NCBI RefSeq assembly: GCF_014698445.1
Contig: NZ_JACJSZ010000002.1
Location: 124,001-188,000 of the forward strand
Length of the DNA: 64,000 nt
Direction of reading: 5' to 3'
DNA from: Microcystis elabens FACHB-917
GTDB taxonomy: Bacteria; Cyanobacteriota; Cyanobacteriia; PCC-6307; Cyanobiaceae
Within the stretch, counting starts at the first letter, position 1, and every line of letters starts with the position of its first letter. Below are positions 1 through 8,726 of the stretch, piece after piece. The notes under the pieces were generated by a model, which worked only from the letters and a program-made list of their open reading frames with translations, was not told the DNA's origin and did not search any database. The position numbers and the translations under genes are program-made.

Positions 1-602
1 AGGGCGGACTCGGTTCGATCGAGGGCCTTGACCGCCAGGAACTCGATGGCGCAGACAAAGCCGGCCGCCAGTCCCAGCAGATCACCTGGCTTGTCGAGCA
101 GGCTGGCGTTCGGCTGGACGACGATCACCATCCCGGCGAATCCCACCGCGAGGGCCTTCCATAGGCTGGAGGGAATGCGCTGCCTGAGCACCAGCCAGGC
201 CAGCAACGGGATGAACATCGGCGTGGTGTTCAGCAGCACATTGGCATTGACAAGATTCACCAGCTGGGCCGCCGACATGAACAGCAGAAACCCTCCCATG
301 CCCATGCCACCGCGCAGCAGGTGAAGCGGGAACACACCCGTCGGCAGATCGCGGCCGCCGCGCACGGCCAGCAGGGGAATCAGCAGGACCAGCGCCAGTA
401 CGAAAGTCAGCCAGGTGAACATCAGGGCGTCCATGGCGCTGCCCACGGCCCGCGCGAAGGCGCTCTGCAACGTGTTGGCCAGAAATGCCGCCACCAGCAG
501 GGCCGCGCCCCGGGTCACCGCCGGTCGGGCCGGTGCGCTGATGGTGGCGCTGCTGCCAGCACTGCCGTCGGGGGCCGGCTTCTGCAGGGCATCGCCATCC
601 AT
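1..602 (-). CDS. EamA-family (DMT) transporter, C-terminus beyond the window
   Basis: About 200 residues are visible; the gene runs off the left edge. The start is the ATG at 602, giving MDGDALQKPAPDG, a hydrophilic tail followed by at least five hydrophobic helices. The helices, the glycine-rich segment LLRGGMGMGGFLLFMSAAQL and the pattern VNANVLLNTTPMFIPLLAWLVL are typical of the first EamA repeat of drug/metabolite exporters of the inner membrane. The substrate cannot be told. An IS630 copy sits about 65 bp upstream of the start and may have altered its promoter. A family call is fairly safe; the missing half could still hold a truncation. Confidence 0.75.
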   Translation of the reverse strand, partial: MDGDALQKPAPDGSAGSSATISAPARPAVTRGAALLVAAFLANTLQSAFARAVGSAMDALMFTWLTFVLALVLLIPLLAVRGGRDLPTGVFPLHLLRGGMGMGGFLLFMSAAQLVNLVNANVLLNTTPMFIPLLAWLVLRQRIPSSLWKALAVGFAGMVIVVQPNASLLDKPGDLLGLAAGFVCAIEFLAVKALDRTESA

Positions 603-666
603 CGGGCCGGTTCCCCTCGCTTCCGCCAAAGACTAGATGCTGGGGCCATTTGTGAGGCTGTCCCTC

Positions 667-1809
667 GTGTACCGTCCCGGAAATAACAGATAGAATTCGG
701 AGTGTTGCGCTGGGTGCTCCATGGCTCCTGGTCGTCCGATGGCGCCGCTGGTCCTCGGCGAGGACGAGGTTCAGCAACTGCAGGGCATCACCAGCTCCCG
801 CTCGCTGCCTCACGCGATTGTCCAACGAGCCCAGATCGTTCTGGCCTGCGGTGCCGGTGAAACCAACACCTCCATCGCCAAGCGAATGGGGTTGACGGGA
901 ATGACCGTGGGCAAGTGGCGCAAGCGGTACCTGGAACTGGGGCTGGAAGGGCTGCACGATGAGCTCCGCCCTGGCCGCCCTCGCACCTACGAAGACGACG
1001 CCGTCGCCGAGGTGATCAACCGGGCACTCCAGACCAAGCCCACCGATGGCAGCACCCACTGGAGTGCCCGCACTCTGGCTGCGGCGACAGGGATTTCCAA
1101 AACCACCGTGCATCGCTGGCTGCAGACCTTCTCGGTGCAGCCGCACCGGCAGGAGACGTTCAAACTCTCCACCGACCCGTTCTTTGTGGAGAAGGTCCGC
1201 GACATCGTTGGCCTGTACCTGAACCCGCCTGACAAGGCGATGGTCCTCTGCGTCGACGAGAAGACGCAGATCCAGGCTCTGGATCGGACCCAACCGCTGC
1301 TGCCGATGGGACTTGGCTACGTGGAGGGCGTCACCCATGACTACATCCGCCATGCCACCACCACTTTGTTCGCCGCCCTGGATGTGGCGACAGGAGAAGT
1401 GTTGACCCAGTGCAGGCCCCGCCACCGACATCAGGAGTTCCTGGGGTTCCTCAGGCAGATCGAGAAGTCCGTCCCCGAGGACCTTGATGTCCACCTGATC
1501 GTGGAGAACTACTGCACCCACAAGCACACCAAGGTCCGCTCCTGGCTGGCCCAGCGGCCTCGCTTCCATGTCCACGACACGCCCACGTACGCCTCCTGGC
1601 TCAATCAGGTAGAGCGATGGTTTGGGATCGTCACCCAGCGAGCAATCCGTCGCGGCAGCTTCTCCAGCGTCAAAGAGCTGATCGCCAAGATCGAGCAGTT
1701 CGTGGCGGCCTACAACAAGACCAGGGCCCCGTTCAATTGGATCGCCACAGCCGATTCAATCCTGGAGAAGCTCCAGCGACTTTGCTCGCAAATCTCCGGG
1801 ACGGGACAC
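667..1809 (+). mobile_element. IS630-family insertion sequence
   Basis: Near-perfect 18-bp terminal inverted repeats bound the transposase: 667-684 (GTGTACCGTCCCGGAAAT) and the complement of 1792-1809 (GTGTCCCGTCCCGGAGAT), 16 of 18 identical. The right end is followed by TA, the usual IS630/Tc1 target, but the left end is preceded by TC, so no clean TA duplication is visible. The transposase stop codon lies across the right end. Confidence 0.8.
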
Positions 1810-1812
1810 TAA
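721..1812 (+). CDS. IS630-family transposase
   Basis: 363 residues, full length for the family. The N-terminal half is a pair of helix-turn-helix domains (SIAKRMGLTGMTVGKWRKRY near residues 55-75, and TGISKTTVHRWL near 125-136). The C-terminal half is the RNase H-like DDE domain. The first acidic residue is Asp179 in LCVDEKTQ and the third is Glu298 in WLNQVERWF. The second, in HLIVENYCTHKH, is Glu262, where the family normally has Asp (DNYxTH). It would cut and paste its own element; the substitution may make it weak or dead. The ATG at 721 is used; an in-frame ATG lies six codons later. Confidence 0.88.
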   Translation: MAPGRPMAPLVLGEDEVQQLQGITSSRSLPHAIVQRAQIVLACGAGETNTSIAKRMGLTGMTVGKWRKRYLELGLEGLHDELRPGRPRTYEDDAVAEVINRALQTKPTDGSTHWSARTLAAATGISKTTVHRWLQTFSVQPHRQETFKLSTDPFFVEKVRDIVGLYLNPPDKAMVLCVDEKTQIQALDRTQPLLPMGLGYVEGVTHDYIRHATTTLFAALDVATGEVLTQCRPRHRHQEFLGFLRQIEKSVPEDLDVHLIVENYCTHKHTKVRSWLAQRPRFHVHDTPTYASWLNQVERWFGIVTQRAIRRGSFSSVKELIAKIEQFVAAYNKTRAPFNWIATADSILEKLQRLCSQISGTGH

Positions 1813-1859
1813 AATGAACGTGTGGATGTTCCACCACCTTCCTCTGCCGGCACCGCCCG

Positions 1860-2666
1860 ATGACGAATTCGAATCCGCTGGCGGGCAAGGCCCTCTCCAG
1901 CCTGCTCCAGGGCAAGGTCGCCATCGTCACCGGCGGCAACAGCGGCATCGGCCGATCGATCGTCGAGGTGCTGGCGGAACAGGGTGCCAAGGTGGTGATC
2001 GATTACCGCTCCCACCCCGAGGCCACCGAAGAGCTGGAGCGGGAAATCGGCTCCTACGGCGGCAGCAGCTTTGGGGTGCAGGCCGATGTGAGCAGGCTCG
2101 ATGACCTGCAGCGCCTTGTGGATGCTGCCGTGACCAAGTACGGCCGCCTCGATGTGATGGTGAACAACGCCGGTATCGAAACCCGCACCTCGATCCTCGA
2201 CACCACTCCGGAGGACTTCGACAAGGTGCTGAACGTGAATCTGCGCGGTGTGTTCTTCGCCACCCAGTACGCCGCCAGACAGATGATCGCCCAGGGCGGC
2301 GGGGGGCGGATCATCAACATCTCCTCGGTGCACGAAGATTGGCCGATGCCCAACAACACGCCTTATTGCGTGGCCAAGGGGGGGGTGCGCATGCTCACCC
2401 GCACCGCCGGCGTGGAACTGGCATCCAAAGGGGTCACGATCGTGAATGTGGGCCCCGGGGCGGTGGCCACACCGATCAACGATTCCACCATGAACAACCC
2501 TGAGCTGCTGGCCAGGCTCAACGCCGCCATTCCCATGGGCCGGATGGCCCAGCCTTCGGAAATTGCCCAGGTGGTGGCCTTTCTGGCCAGCGATGCCGCC
2601 AGCTACATCACGGCCACGAGCATCTTCGCCGACGGAGGCATCATGCAGAGCAGCCCCGGCCTCTGA
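1860..2666 (+). CDS. SDR-family oxidoreductase (glucose 1-dehydrogenase-like)
   Basis: 268 residues, the usual size of a classical short-chain dehydrogenase. Visible motifs in order: the nucleotide-binding TGGNSGIG near residue 25, NNAG near 101, the catalytic Ser in NISSVHEDW, and Tyr/Lys in YCVAKGG, then PGAVATPIN. The C-terminus has the ATSIFADGG segment common in glucose/ribitol dehydrogenase-like members. It should be a cytosolic NAD(P)-dependent alcohol or sugar dehydrogenase; the substrate is unknown. It lies just after the IS630 copy and faces the NADH dehydrogenase gene with about 30 bp between the stops. Confidence 0.88.
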   Translation: MTNSNPLAGKALSSLLQGKVAIVTGGNSGIGRSIVEVLAEQGAKVVIDYRSHPEATEELEREIGSYGGSSFGVQADVSRLDDLQRLVDAAVTKYGRLDVMVNNAGIETRTSILDTTPEDFDKVLNVNLRGVFFATQYAARQMIAQGGGGRIINISSVHEDWPMPNNTPYCVAKGGVRMLTRTAGVELASKGVTIVNVGPGAVATPINDSTMNNPELLARLNAAIPMGRMAQPSEIAQVVAFLASDAASYITATSIFADGGIMQSSPGL

Positions 2667-2696
2667 TGGCCCGCCGTCACGGCCAAGGGGATCAGC

Positions 2697-4160
2697 TCAG
2701 CCATCACCGTGACCGGCCAACTGGATATGGCCATCCTGATCGCCCTGGTCCTGGGCCGCTTCCACCGCCGCCGGATCTGAGGCCAGTTCACGCCGCTCCA
2801 GGCCCACCTCCACGCCCATGTGCTGATCGGCGCGGCCGGTGATCACCAGGGCGGCGCGCTGGTTGGTGGCGATCTGCCACAGCCACTTGGTGAGCAGGGT
2901 GAGCCGGTTCTCGGTGTCGGGCATGAAGGCCAGGTGGGCGACGCCCCAGAGCAGCCAGCCGGGGAAGCCGCTCAGGCGCAGGCCGCGCAGGTCGGCCACG
3001 GCGTAGGTGCGGCCGATCACCGCCATGCTGCCGAAATCGGTGAAGCGGAACGGGCCATGCTCCCGGCCCTGGCTGCGGGCCAGGATGTCCCGGGCCACCC
3101 AGGTGCCCATCTGCACAGCCGGGCCAGCCATGCCGGGCAGGGACTTGCCATCGGCCGTGTGGCTGTAGCTGCAGAGGTCGCCCACCACCCGGATCTCCGG
3201 ATGCTCCGGGATCGAGAAGTCGGCCTGCACCACCACCCGGCCGCCCCGGTCCACCTCGCAGCCGGTCTGTTCCGCCAGCAGCTTGCCCAGGTGGGAGGCT
3301 CGCACGCCCGCGGTCCAGCACACGGTGCCGCCCTCGCGCGTGCGGGTGCTGCTGCTGCCATCGGCCCCTTTCTGGCTGAGGGTCACCCTGCCTCCCTCAA
3401 TCGACTGGACCCTACCGCCGAGCTCGAGCTCCACCCCCAGCGACTGCAGGTAGCTTCCGGCGGCCGCCGACAGGCTGGGATGCATGGCCCGGAGCACCCG
3501 GTCGCCCGGGTCGATCAGCACCACCTTGCTGTGGCTCGGGTCGAGTTGCTTGAACTCGTTGGCCACGGCGTTCTTCATCAGATCCACCACCGAGCCGGCC
3601 AACTCGCAACCGGTGGGACCGGCGCCGATCACCAGCACGGTCTGCAGCAGCTGGCGGCGCTGGGGATCGGGGGTCTGCTCGGCTTCCTCCAGGGCCATCA
3701 GCACCCGCCGGCGGATCTCGTCGGCGTGCTCGATGATCTTCATCGGCGGCGCCTCAGGCCGCCACTCCTCATGGCCGAAGTAGGTGCTGCCGGAGCCGGT
3801 GGCCAGGATCAGGTGGTCGTAGCGGAAGCGGCGGTCGTTGAACACCACCTCCTTGGCTGTGGTGTTGATCTCCTCCACCTCCCCCAGCAGGATCTGGATG
3901 TTGGGGGCCTTGCCCAGCAGCTGCCGCAGCGGCGACGCCACGTCGGCCTCCGACACCAGGCCGGTGGCCACCTGATAGAGCAGTGGCTGGAACAGATTGA
4001 AGTTGCGCTTGTCGATCAGCGTCACGCGCAGGGGCTGGCCGCGCAGGGCCTGGGCCGCCTTGAGGCCCGCGAAACCGCCGCCCACGATCACCACGCGGGG
4101 CCAGGTCTTCATCACGGCATCGCTCGGCTCCAGCTCCAGGAAGAAGCGTTCCTTCGCCAT
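2697..4160 (-). CDS. type II NADH dehydrogenase (NDH-2), single-subunit
   Basis: 487 residues. The FAD-binding Rossmann motif VIVGGGFAGLKAAQAL is near residue 24, the second (NADH) motif VLVIGAGPTGCELAG near 175, and the FAD-contact segment VVGDLCSY near 325. LFQPLLYQVATGLVS is a hallmark of NDH-2 enzymes. These proteins pass electrons from NAD(P)H to quinone at the membrane without pumping protons; in cyanobacteria some seem to act as redox sensors. The start at 4160 gives a 16-residue lead; an ATG at codon 17 (MKTWPRVV) is possible. The last 20 residues (QDQGDQDGHIQ...) are polar and unlike the family end. It points away from the oxidase operon. Confidence 0.85.
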   Translation of the reverse strand: MAKERFFLELEPSDAVMKTWPRVVIVGGGFAGLKAAQALRGQPLRVTLIDKRNFNLFQPLLYQVATGLVSEADVASPLRQLLGKAPNIQILLGEVEEINTTAKEVVFNDRRFRYDHLILATGSGSTYFGHEEWRPEAPPMKIIEHADEIRRRVLMALEEAEQTPDPQRRQLLQTVLVIGAGPTGCELAGSVVDLMKNAVANEFKQLDPSHSKVVLIDPGDRVLRAMHPSLSAAAGSYLQSLGVELELGGRVQSIEGGRVTLSQKGADGSSSTRTREGGTVCWTAGVRASHLGKLLAEQTGCEVDRGGRVVVQADFSIPEHPEIRVVGDLCSYSHTADGKSLPGMAGPAVQMGTWVARDILARSQGREHGPFRFTDFGSMAVIGRTYAVADLRGLRLSGFPGWLLWGVAHLAFMPDTENRLTLLTKWLWQIATNQRAALVITGRADQHMGVEVGLERRELASDPAAVEAAQDQGDQDGHIQLAGHGDG

Positions 4161-4372
4161 CGATCCGGTCTGCGTGATACGCGAAAGCTAGAGGCAACCC
4201 CGGGAACGGAGAGCGCGTCGTGGGTCACATCGCCGGCAGATGATCACCGCAGAGGGGGGGGGGCACCCCGTCAGGTCGGGGTATCGGCACATGGCTGTAG
4301 CAAAAGGACACAGAGCCAGGGCAACAGCGTGACTCTGGCCATGGTGATGGGGCACTCGCCAGCCGGTGCCCG

Positions 4373-4870
4373 ATGCAGCAGCTGCTGCCAGCCCTCAACG
4401 ATCACAACCTGCCCTGGATGGACACCCTCCATCCGATCGTGGTCCACTTCGTCATCGCCATGGCGGTGATCAGCGTGGTCTTCGATCTGATCGGCGTCGT
4501 GCTGCGTCGTCCGAATCTGTTCGAAGTCAGCTTCTGGAATCTGCTGTTCGCCACCGGAGCCATCTTCGTGGCGATCATCTTCGGCCAGGTGGAGGCGGGG
4601 CTGGCCGATCCCTATGGCGCCTCCCGGGCGATCCTCAACCTGCACAGCACCCTGGGCTGGTCCCTGGCCGGCATCCTCTCGGTGCTCACCGGCTGGCGCT
4701 ACGTGCTGCGCAACCGGGATCCCGAGACCCTGCCCCTGCCCTTCCTGGCTGCCGGCGGAGTCCTGGCGGCCCTTGTGGTGGTCCAGGTCACCCTGGGCAA
4801 CCAGCTGATCTGGGTGTACGGCCTGCACACGGTGCCGGTGGTGGCCGCCGAACGCGCCGGACTGATCTGA
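4373..4870 (+). CDS. DUF2231 membrane protein
   Basis: 165 residues with four predicted membrane helices. The opening DTLHPIVVHFVIAMAVISVVFDLIG is the typical DUF2231 signature (HP followed by HF in the first helix); another conserved pair is LHSTLGW. It is the first gene of the terminal-oxidase operon and ends in a TGATG overlap with the next DUF2231 gene. Function is not established; the histidines in the first and third helices could bind haem or metal, which would fit a redox partner of the oxidase (inference). A run of ten G (4254-4263) lies upstream. Confidence 0.8.
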   Translation: MQQLLPALNDHNLPWMDTLHPIVVHFVIAMAVISVVFDLIGVVLRRPNLFEVSFWNLLFATGAIFVAIIFGQVEAGLADPYGASRAILNLHSTLGWSLAGILSVLTGWRYVLRNRDPETLPLPFLAAGGVLAALVVVQVTLGNQLIWVYGLHTVPVVAAERAGLI

Positions 4871-5493
4871 TGGCCCTCTCCATGCTCCCGGCCGAGACGC
4901 CGATCCGGCAGCTTGGTGACTGGCTGGGGCCCAACGACCTGCCCTACAGCCTGCCGATCCATCCGAACCTGGTCCACTTCACGATCGGCCTGTTCGTGAT
5001 CGCCATCGCCTTCGACATCGTCGGCGCCCTCTACCCGATCGAGAAGCGGGTGTTCCGCTTTCTCGCCCTGCCGATCACCCGGGCCGGCTTCCACGATGTG
5101 GGCTGGTACAACCTGCTGGCCTGCGCCATCGTCAGTTTCTTCACCGTGGCGGCGGGCTTCTTCGAGATCCTGCTGGCGGTGCCGATTCCCGACGTCACCA
5201 GCAGCATCGGCCTGCAGAGCATGGAGACGATGCTTTGGCACGGTGTCGGCGGGGTGGCGATCCTGCTGGCGATCGTCGCCATGACCGTCTGGCGGGGCTA
5301 CCAGCGCTTCCTCTGGCGCCGCGACATGGGCCGGCAGGTGCAGTGGCTCTACCTGCTGGTGGGTCTGGCCCTGTTCCTGGTGATCGGCCTGCACGGCACC
5401 CTCGGCGCCGAACTGGCGGCCGAATTCGGCGTCCACATCACCGCCGACCAGCTCCTGGCCAACGGCGCCGACCTCCGCGACGCCCTTCCCTGA
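4870..5493 (+). CDS. DUF2231 membrane protein, paralogue of the preceding gene
   Basis: 207 residues. The start ATG overlaps the preceding stop (TGATG), implying translational coupling. It has the same HPNLVHFTIGLFVIAIAFDIVGALY first-helix signature (residues 31-55), three further helices, and histidine-containing segments MLWHGVGG and IGLHGTLGAEL. It carries a longer soluble N-terminus than its neighbour. The pair precedes the oxidase subunit II gene by 11 bp. The two proteins may form a membrane heterodimer that assists or donates electrons to the oxidase; that is inference from position only. Confidence 0.8.
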   Translation: MALSMLPAETPIRQLGDWLGPNDLPYSLPIHPNLVHFTIGLFVIAIAFDIVGALYPIEKRVFRFLALPITRAGFHDVGWYNLLACAIVSFFTVAAGFFEILLAVPIPDVTSSIGLQSMETMLWHGVGGVAILLAIVAMTVWRGYQRFLWRRDMGRQVQWLYLLVGLALFLVIGLHGTLGAELAAEFGVHITADQLLANGADLRDALP

Positions 5494-5504
5494 GGCCCCC
5501 TCCC

Positions 5505-6443
5505 ATGACCTCCGCTTCCCCGCGTCGCCCCGGACCCATCGCCCTGGCCGCCCTGGCCGTCTGGATCGTCCTGCTGGTGCTGATCAGCCTCTGGGTGGCG
5601 GGGCAGTCGCTGCGCTGGCTGCCGGTGCAGGCCTCCAATGCCGCCCCGCTGGTGGATGGGCTGTTCAGCTTCGAAACCGGCGTCGGCACATTCGTGTTCC
5701 TGGGGGTGATCTCGGTGATGGCCTGGGTGGTGCTCGTGCACCGGGCCGAGAAGTACGACGAGAGCGATGCCGAGCCGATCGAGGGCAACACCCGCCTGGA
5801 GGTGATCTGGACCGCCATCCCGCTGGTGCTGGTGATGGCCATCGCCTGGTACGCCATCCAGGTGAACACCGAGCTGGGGGTGCTGGGCCCGATGGAGCAC
5901 GTCCATCTGGGCGAACCCCAGAGGATGGCGATGGGCGCCCCGAAGGGCCAGGGGCCGGCTGAGGAGATCGAGGTGATCGCCCGGCAATGGTCGTGGGAGT
6001 TCCGCTACCCGGCCGCGAACGTCTCCAGCACCGAGCTCCACCTGCAGCTGGATCGGCCGGTCACCTTCCACCTGGTCTCCGAGGACGTGCTGCACGGCTT
6101 CTTCATCCCGGCCTTCCGGCTCAAGCAGGACGTCATTCCCGGACGGGCGATCGATTTCAGCCTCACGCCCACCCGCCTGGGCCGCTACCGCCTGCGCGAC
6201 TCCCAGTTCAGCGGCACCTGGTTCGCCGCCAACCAGGCCGATGTGGTGGTCGAGTCCGCCGACGACCATGCCGCCTGGCTGCAGCAGGCCGCTGCGGCGC
6301 CCCTGCAGCGGGGCCTGAGCGTCGCGGCCGACGAGTACGCCGAGCGCCAGGCCAAGCCCCGCGGCGGCTGGCCGACGGTGGTGCCGGCCCCGCCGCCCCA
6401 GGTGAACGCCCCCGGTTCCAGCTCCCTTCCCCACGACGCCTGA
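5505..6443 (+). CDS. ctaC: alternative respiratory terminal oxidase subunit II, lacking CuA
   Basis: 312 residues with two N-terminal helices (about 10-35 and 60-85) and a periplasmic/lumenal cupredoxin domain. The order NTRLEVIWTAIPLV, RQWSWEFRYP, VLHGFFIPAFRLKQDVIPG matches COX subunit II. At the CuA loop, where cytochrome oxidases have CxExCGxxHxxM, this protein reads RDSQFSGTWFAANQ: both Cys, the bridging Glu, the His and the Met are replaced (Asp232 is the first Cys position). Only the early His of VLHGFF remains. It therefore cannot take electrons from cytochrome c through CuA. This is the feature of the cyanobacterial second oxidase (ARTO, CtaII), thought to oxidise quinol or another donor. 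Confidence 0.88.
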   Translation: MTSASPRRPGPIALAALAVWIVLLVLISLWVAGQSLRWLPVQASNAAPLVDGLFSFETGVGTFVFLGVISVMAWVVLVHRAEKYDESDAEPIEGNTRLEVIWTAIPLVLVMAIAWYAIQVNTELGVLGPMEHVHLGEPQRMAMGAPKGQGPAEEIEVIARQWSWEFRYPAANVSSTELHLQLDRPVTFHLVSEDVLHGFFIPAFRLKQDVIPGRAIDFSLTPTRLGRYRLRDSQFSGTWFAANQADVVVESADDHAAWLQQAAAAPLQRGLSVAADEYAERQAKPRGGWPTVVPAPPPQVNAPGSSSLPHDA

Positions 6444-6447
6444 GGCC

Positions 6448-8118
6448 ATGACCAGCACCGTCCTCTCCCCCGAGCCACCCGCCTCCTGGCGGCGTTACTT
6501 CGGCTTCAGCACCGATGCCAAGGTGATCGGCATCCAGTACATCGTGGTGGCCTTTTTCTTCTTCCTCGTGGGTGGCCTTCTGGCCATGATCATGCGGGGA
6601 GAGCTGATCACGCCTGAGGCCGATCTTGTGGATCGCACCGTGTACAACGGCCTCTACACGATGCACGGAACGATCATGCTGTTCCTGTTCATCTTTCCGG
6701 TGCTCAACGGGCTCAACAACCTGCTGATCCCCACCATGATCGGCGCCCCCGACATGGCCTTCCCCCGGCTCAACACCGCCGCCTTCTGGCTGGTGCCGGT
6801 GTTCGGCATCCTGCTGATCGTCAGTTTCTTCCTGCCCAGCGGCCCGGCCACCTCCGGCTGGTGGTCGTACCCGCCGGTGAGCCTCCAGAATCCCCTCGGT
6901 CACCTGGTCAACGGGGAGTTTCTCTGGGTGCTGGCCGTGGCCCTCTCCGGCGTCTCCTCGATCATGGGGGCGGTGAACTTCGTCACCACGATCCTGCGGA
7001 TGCGGGCGCCGGGAATGGGCTTCTTCCGCATGCCCGTCTTCTGCTGGACGGCCCTGGCCGCCCAGACCCTCCAGCTGATCGGCCTTCCCGCCCTCACCGG
7101 CGGCGCCGTGATGCTGCTGATGGATCTGAGCGTCGGCACCTCCTTCTACCGGCCGGAGGGGGGCGGCGATCCTGTGCTCTATCAGCACTTCTTCTGGTTC
7201 TATTCGCACCCGGCGGTGTACGTGATCATCCTGCCGGTGTTCGGCATCTTCTCCGAGCTGTTCCCTGTCTATTCCCGCAAGCCCCTGTTCGGCTACGTCT
7301 ACGTCTGTCTGGCCTCCTTCATCATCGTCGGGCTGGGGCTGATCGTCTGGGTGCACCACATGTTCCCCAGCGGCGTCGCTCAGTGGATGCGCGACCTGTT
7401 CATGGTCACCACGATGCTGATCGCCGTTCCCACCGGCGTCAAGGTGTTCGCCTGGCTGGGCACCCTCTGGCGCGGCAAGATCCGGCTCACCACCCCGATG
7501 CTGTTCTGCCTCGGGGGCCTCTTCAACTTCGTCTTCGCCGGCATCACCGGCATCATGCTGGCCACCGTGCCGGTCGACATTCACGTCAGCAACACCTACT
7601 TCGTGGTGGGGCATTTTCACTACGTGATCTATGGCGCGGCCGTCATGGGAGTCTTCGCCGCCATCTATCACTGGTTTCCCAAGTTCACCGGCCGCATGCC
7701 CTACGAGGGCCTCGGCAAGCTGCATTTCGTGCTCACCTTCCTCGGCGCCAACCTGAACTTCCTGCCCATGCACCCCCTCGGCCTGATGGGGATGCCGCGG
7801 CGGGTCTCCTCCTACGACCCGGAGTTCGCCTTCTGGAACGTGCTCGCCAGCCTCGGGGCCTTCCTGCTGGGGGTGTCCATCATCCCCTTCCTGCTCAACA
7901 TGATCAGTTCCTGGGCCCGGGGCCCGCGGGCGCCCCACAACCCCTGGAACGCCATCGGCCTGGAGTGGCTGCTGCCCTCGCCGCCGGCGGAGGACAACTT
8001 CGGGGAGCACCTTCCCACCGTGATCAGCCGCCCCTACGGCTACGGCAGCGGCGAACCGCTGGTGCAGGACCAGGCCGCGATCGAGCGCACCCTCACCCTT
8101 CAGGACGCCAACCGATGA
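6448..8118 (+). CDS. ctaD: alternative terminal oxidase subunit I (haem-copper, A2-like)
   Basis: 556 residues, twelve membrane helices. All metal ligands are present: low-spin haem His in TMHGTIM, CuB His in FYSHPAVY and WVHHMF, high-spin haem and second haem ligands in VGHFHYV. The cross-linked Tyr in SHPAVY is kept. The D-channel entrance residue is kept in GAPDMAFPRLN and the K-channel Lys in PTGVKVF. The D-channel Glu of GHPEVY is replaced by Ala, with YS just before, the motif of A2-type oxidases that use a Tyr-Ser pair. It should reduce oxygen to water and pump protons. Four bases separate it from subunit II; its stop overlaps the start of subunit III. Confidence 0.93.
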   Translation: MTSTVLSPEPPASWRRYFGFSTDAKVIGIQYIVVAFFFFLVGGLLAMIMRGELITPEADLVDRTVYNGLYTMHGTIMLFLFIFPVLNGLNNLLIPTMIGAPDMAFPRLNTAAFWLVPVFGILLIVSFFLPSGPATSGWWSYPPVSLQNPLGHLVNGEFLWVLAVALSGVSSIMGAVNFVTTILRMRAPGMGFFRMPVFCWTALAAQTLQLIGLPALTGGAVMLLMDLSVGTSFYRPEGGGDPVLYQHFFWFYSHPAVYVIILPVFGIFSELFPVYSRKPLFGYVYVCLASFIIVGLGLIVWVHHMFPSGVAQWMRDLFMVTTMLIAVPTGVKVFAWLGTLWRGKIRLTTPMLFCLGGLFNFVFAGITGIMLATVPVDIHVSNTYFVVGHFHYVIYGAAVMGVFAAIYHWFPKFTGRMPYEGLGKLHFVLTFLGANLNFLPMHPLGLMGMPRRVSSYDPEFAFWNVLASLGAFLLGVSIIPFLLNMISSWARGPRAPHNPWNAIGLEWLLPSPPAEDNFGEHLPTVISRPYGYGSGEPLVQDQAAIERTLTLQDANR

Positions 8119-8723
8119 GCAGCACCCCCCTTCCCCCCGAGCACGCCGCCGCGGCCCAGCCCCACGGCGAGGGAGCCCACGGCGGCCACAACCTCACCGG
8201 CTTCATCATCTTCCTGTGCTCCGAGAGCGTCATCTTCCTGGCGTTCTTCAGCGGCTACGCCGTGCTGCGTCTGTCCGCCATCGACTGGCTGCCCGCCGGT
8301 GTGGACGGCCTCGAATGGCGTCTGCCGCTGATCAACACGGTGGTGCTGGTCTCCAGTTCCTTCACGATGGTGGCGGCCGAGCATTTCAAGGACAAGGAGA
8401 GGCTCTGGCTGTTCCGGGGCTTCTGGCTGCTGACCATGGCCATGGGGGCCTACTTCCTCTACGGCCAGGCGGTGGAATGGAGCGGCCTGCCCTTCGGCTT
8501 CACCTCCGGCACCTTCGGCGGCACCTTCTATCTGCTCACCGGTTTCCATGGCCTGCATGTGCTCACCGGCATCCTGCTGATGGGGCTGATGCTGGCCAAG
8601 TCGTTCGTCCCCGGCAACTACGCCGGTGGCGAAGAAGGCGTGAAGGCCACGTCCCTGTTCTGGCACTTCGTGGATGTCATCTGGATCCTCCTGTTCGTGC
8701 TGCTCTACGTCTGGAGAGCCTGA
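8115..8723 (+). CDS. ctaE: alternative terminal oxidase subunit III
   Basis: 202 residues, five helices, the short form found in many bacteria. The start ATGA overlaps the subunit I stop. Conserved segments include FLCSESVIFLAFFSGYAVLR, the acidic FTMVAAEHF, LTGFHGLHVLTGI and LFWHFVDVIWILLFVLLYVW. A histidine-rich tail precedes the first helix (HGEGAHGGHNL). Subunit III stabilises the proton uptake path of subunit I. Only 3 bp separate it from the first GMC oxidoreductase, so the sugar-enzyme genes are likely in the same transcript. Confidence 0.92.
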   Translation: MSSTPLPPEHAAAAQPHGEGAHGGHNLTGFIIFLCSESVIFLAFFSGYAVLRLSAIDWLPAGVDGLEWRLPLINTVVLVSSSFTMVAAEHFKDKERLWLFRGFWLLTMAMGAYFLYGQAVEWSGLPFGFTSGTFGGTFYLLTGFHGLHVLTGILLMGLMLAKSFVPGNYAGGEEGVKATSLFWHFVDVIWILLFVLLYVWRA

Positions 8724-8726
8724 ACC

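Noticed and set aside
82-1575. 497-residue minus-strand frame
   Set aside because: It is the shadow of the IS630 transposase and of the transporter in another frame; composition (Gln/His/Gly/Arg) is typical of antisense frames in high-GC DNA.
2820-4469. 549-residue plus-strand frame
   Set aside because: Antisense of the NDH-2 gene; no family motif, His/Gln/Gly-rich.
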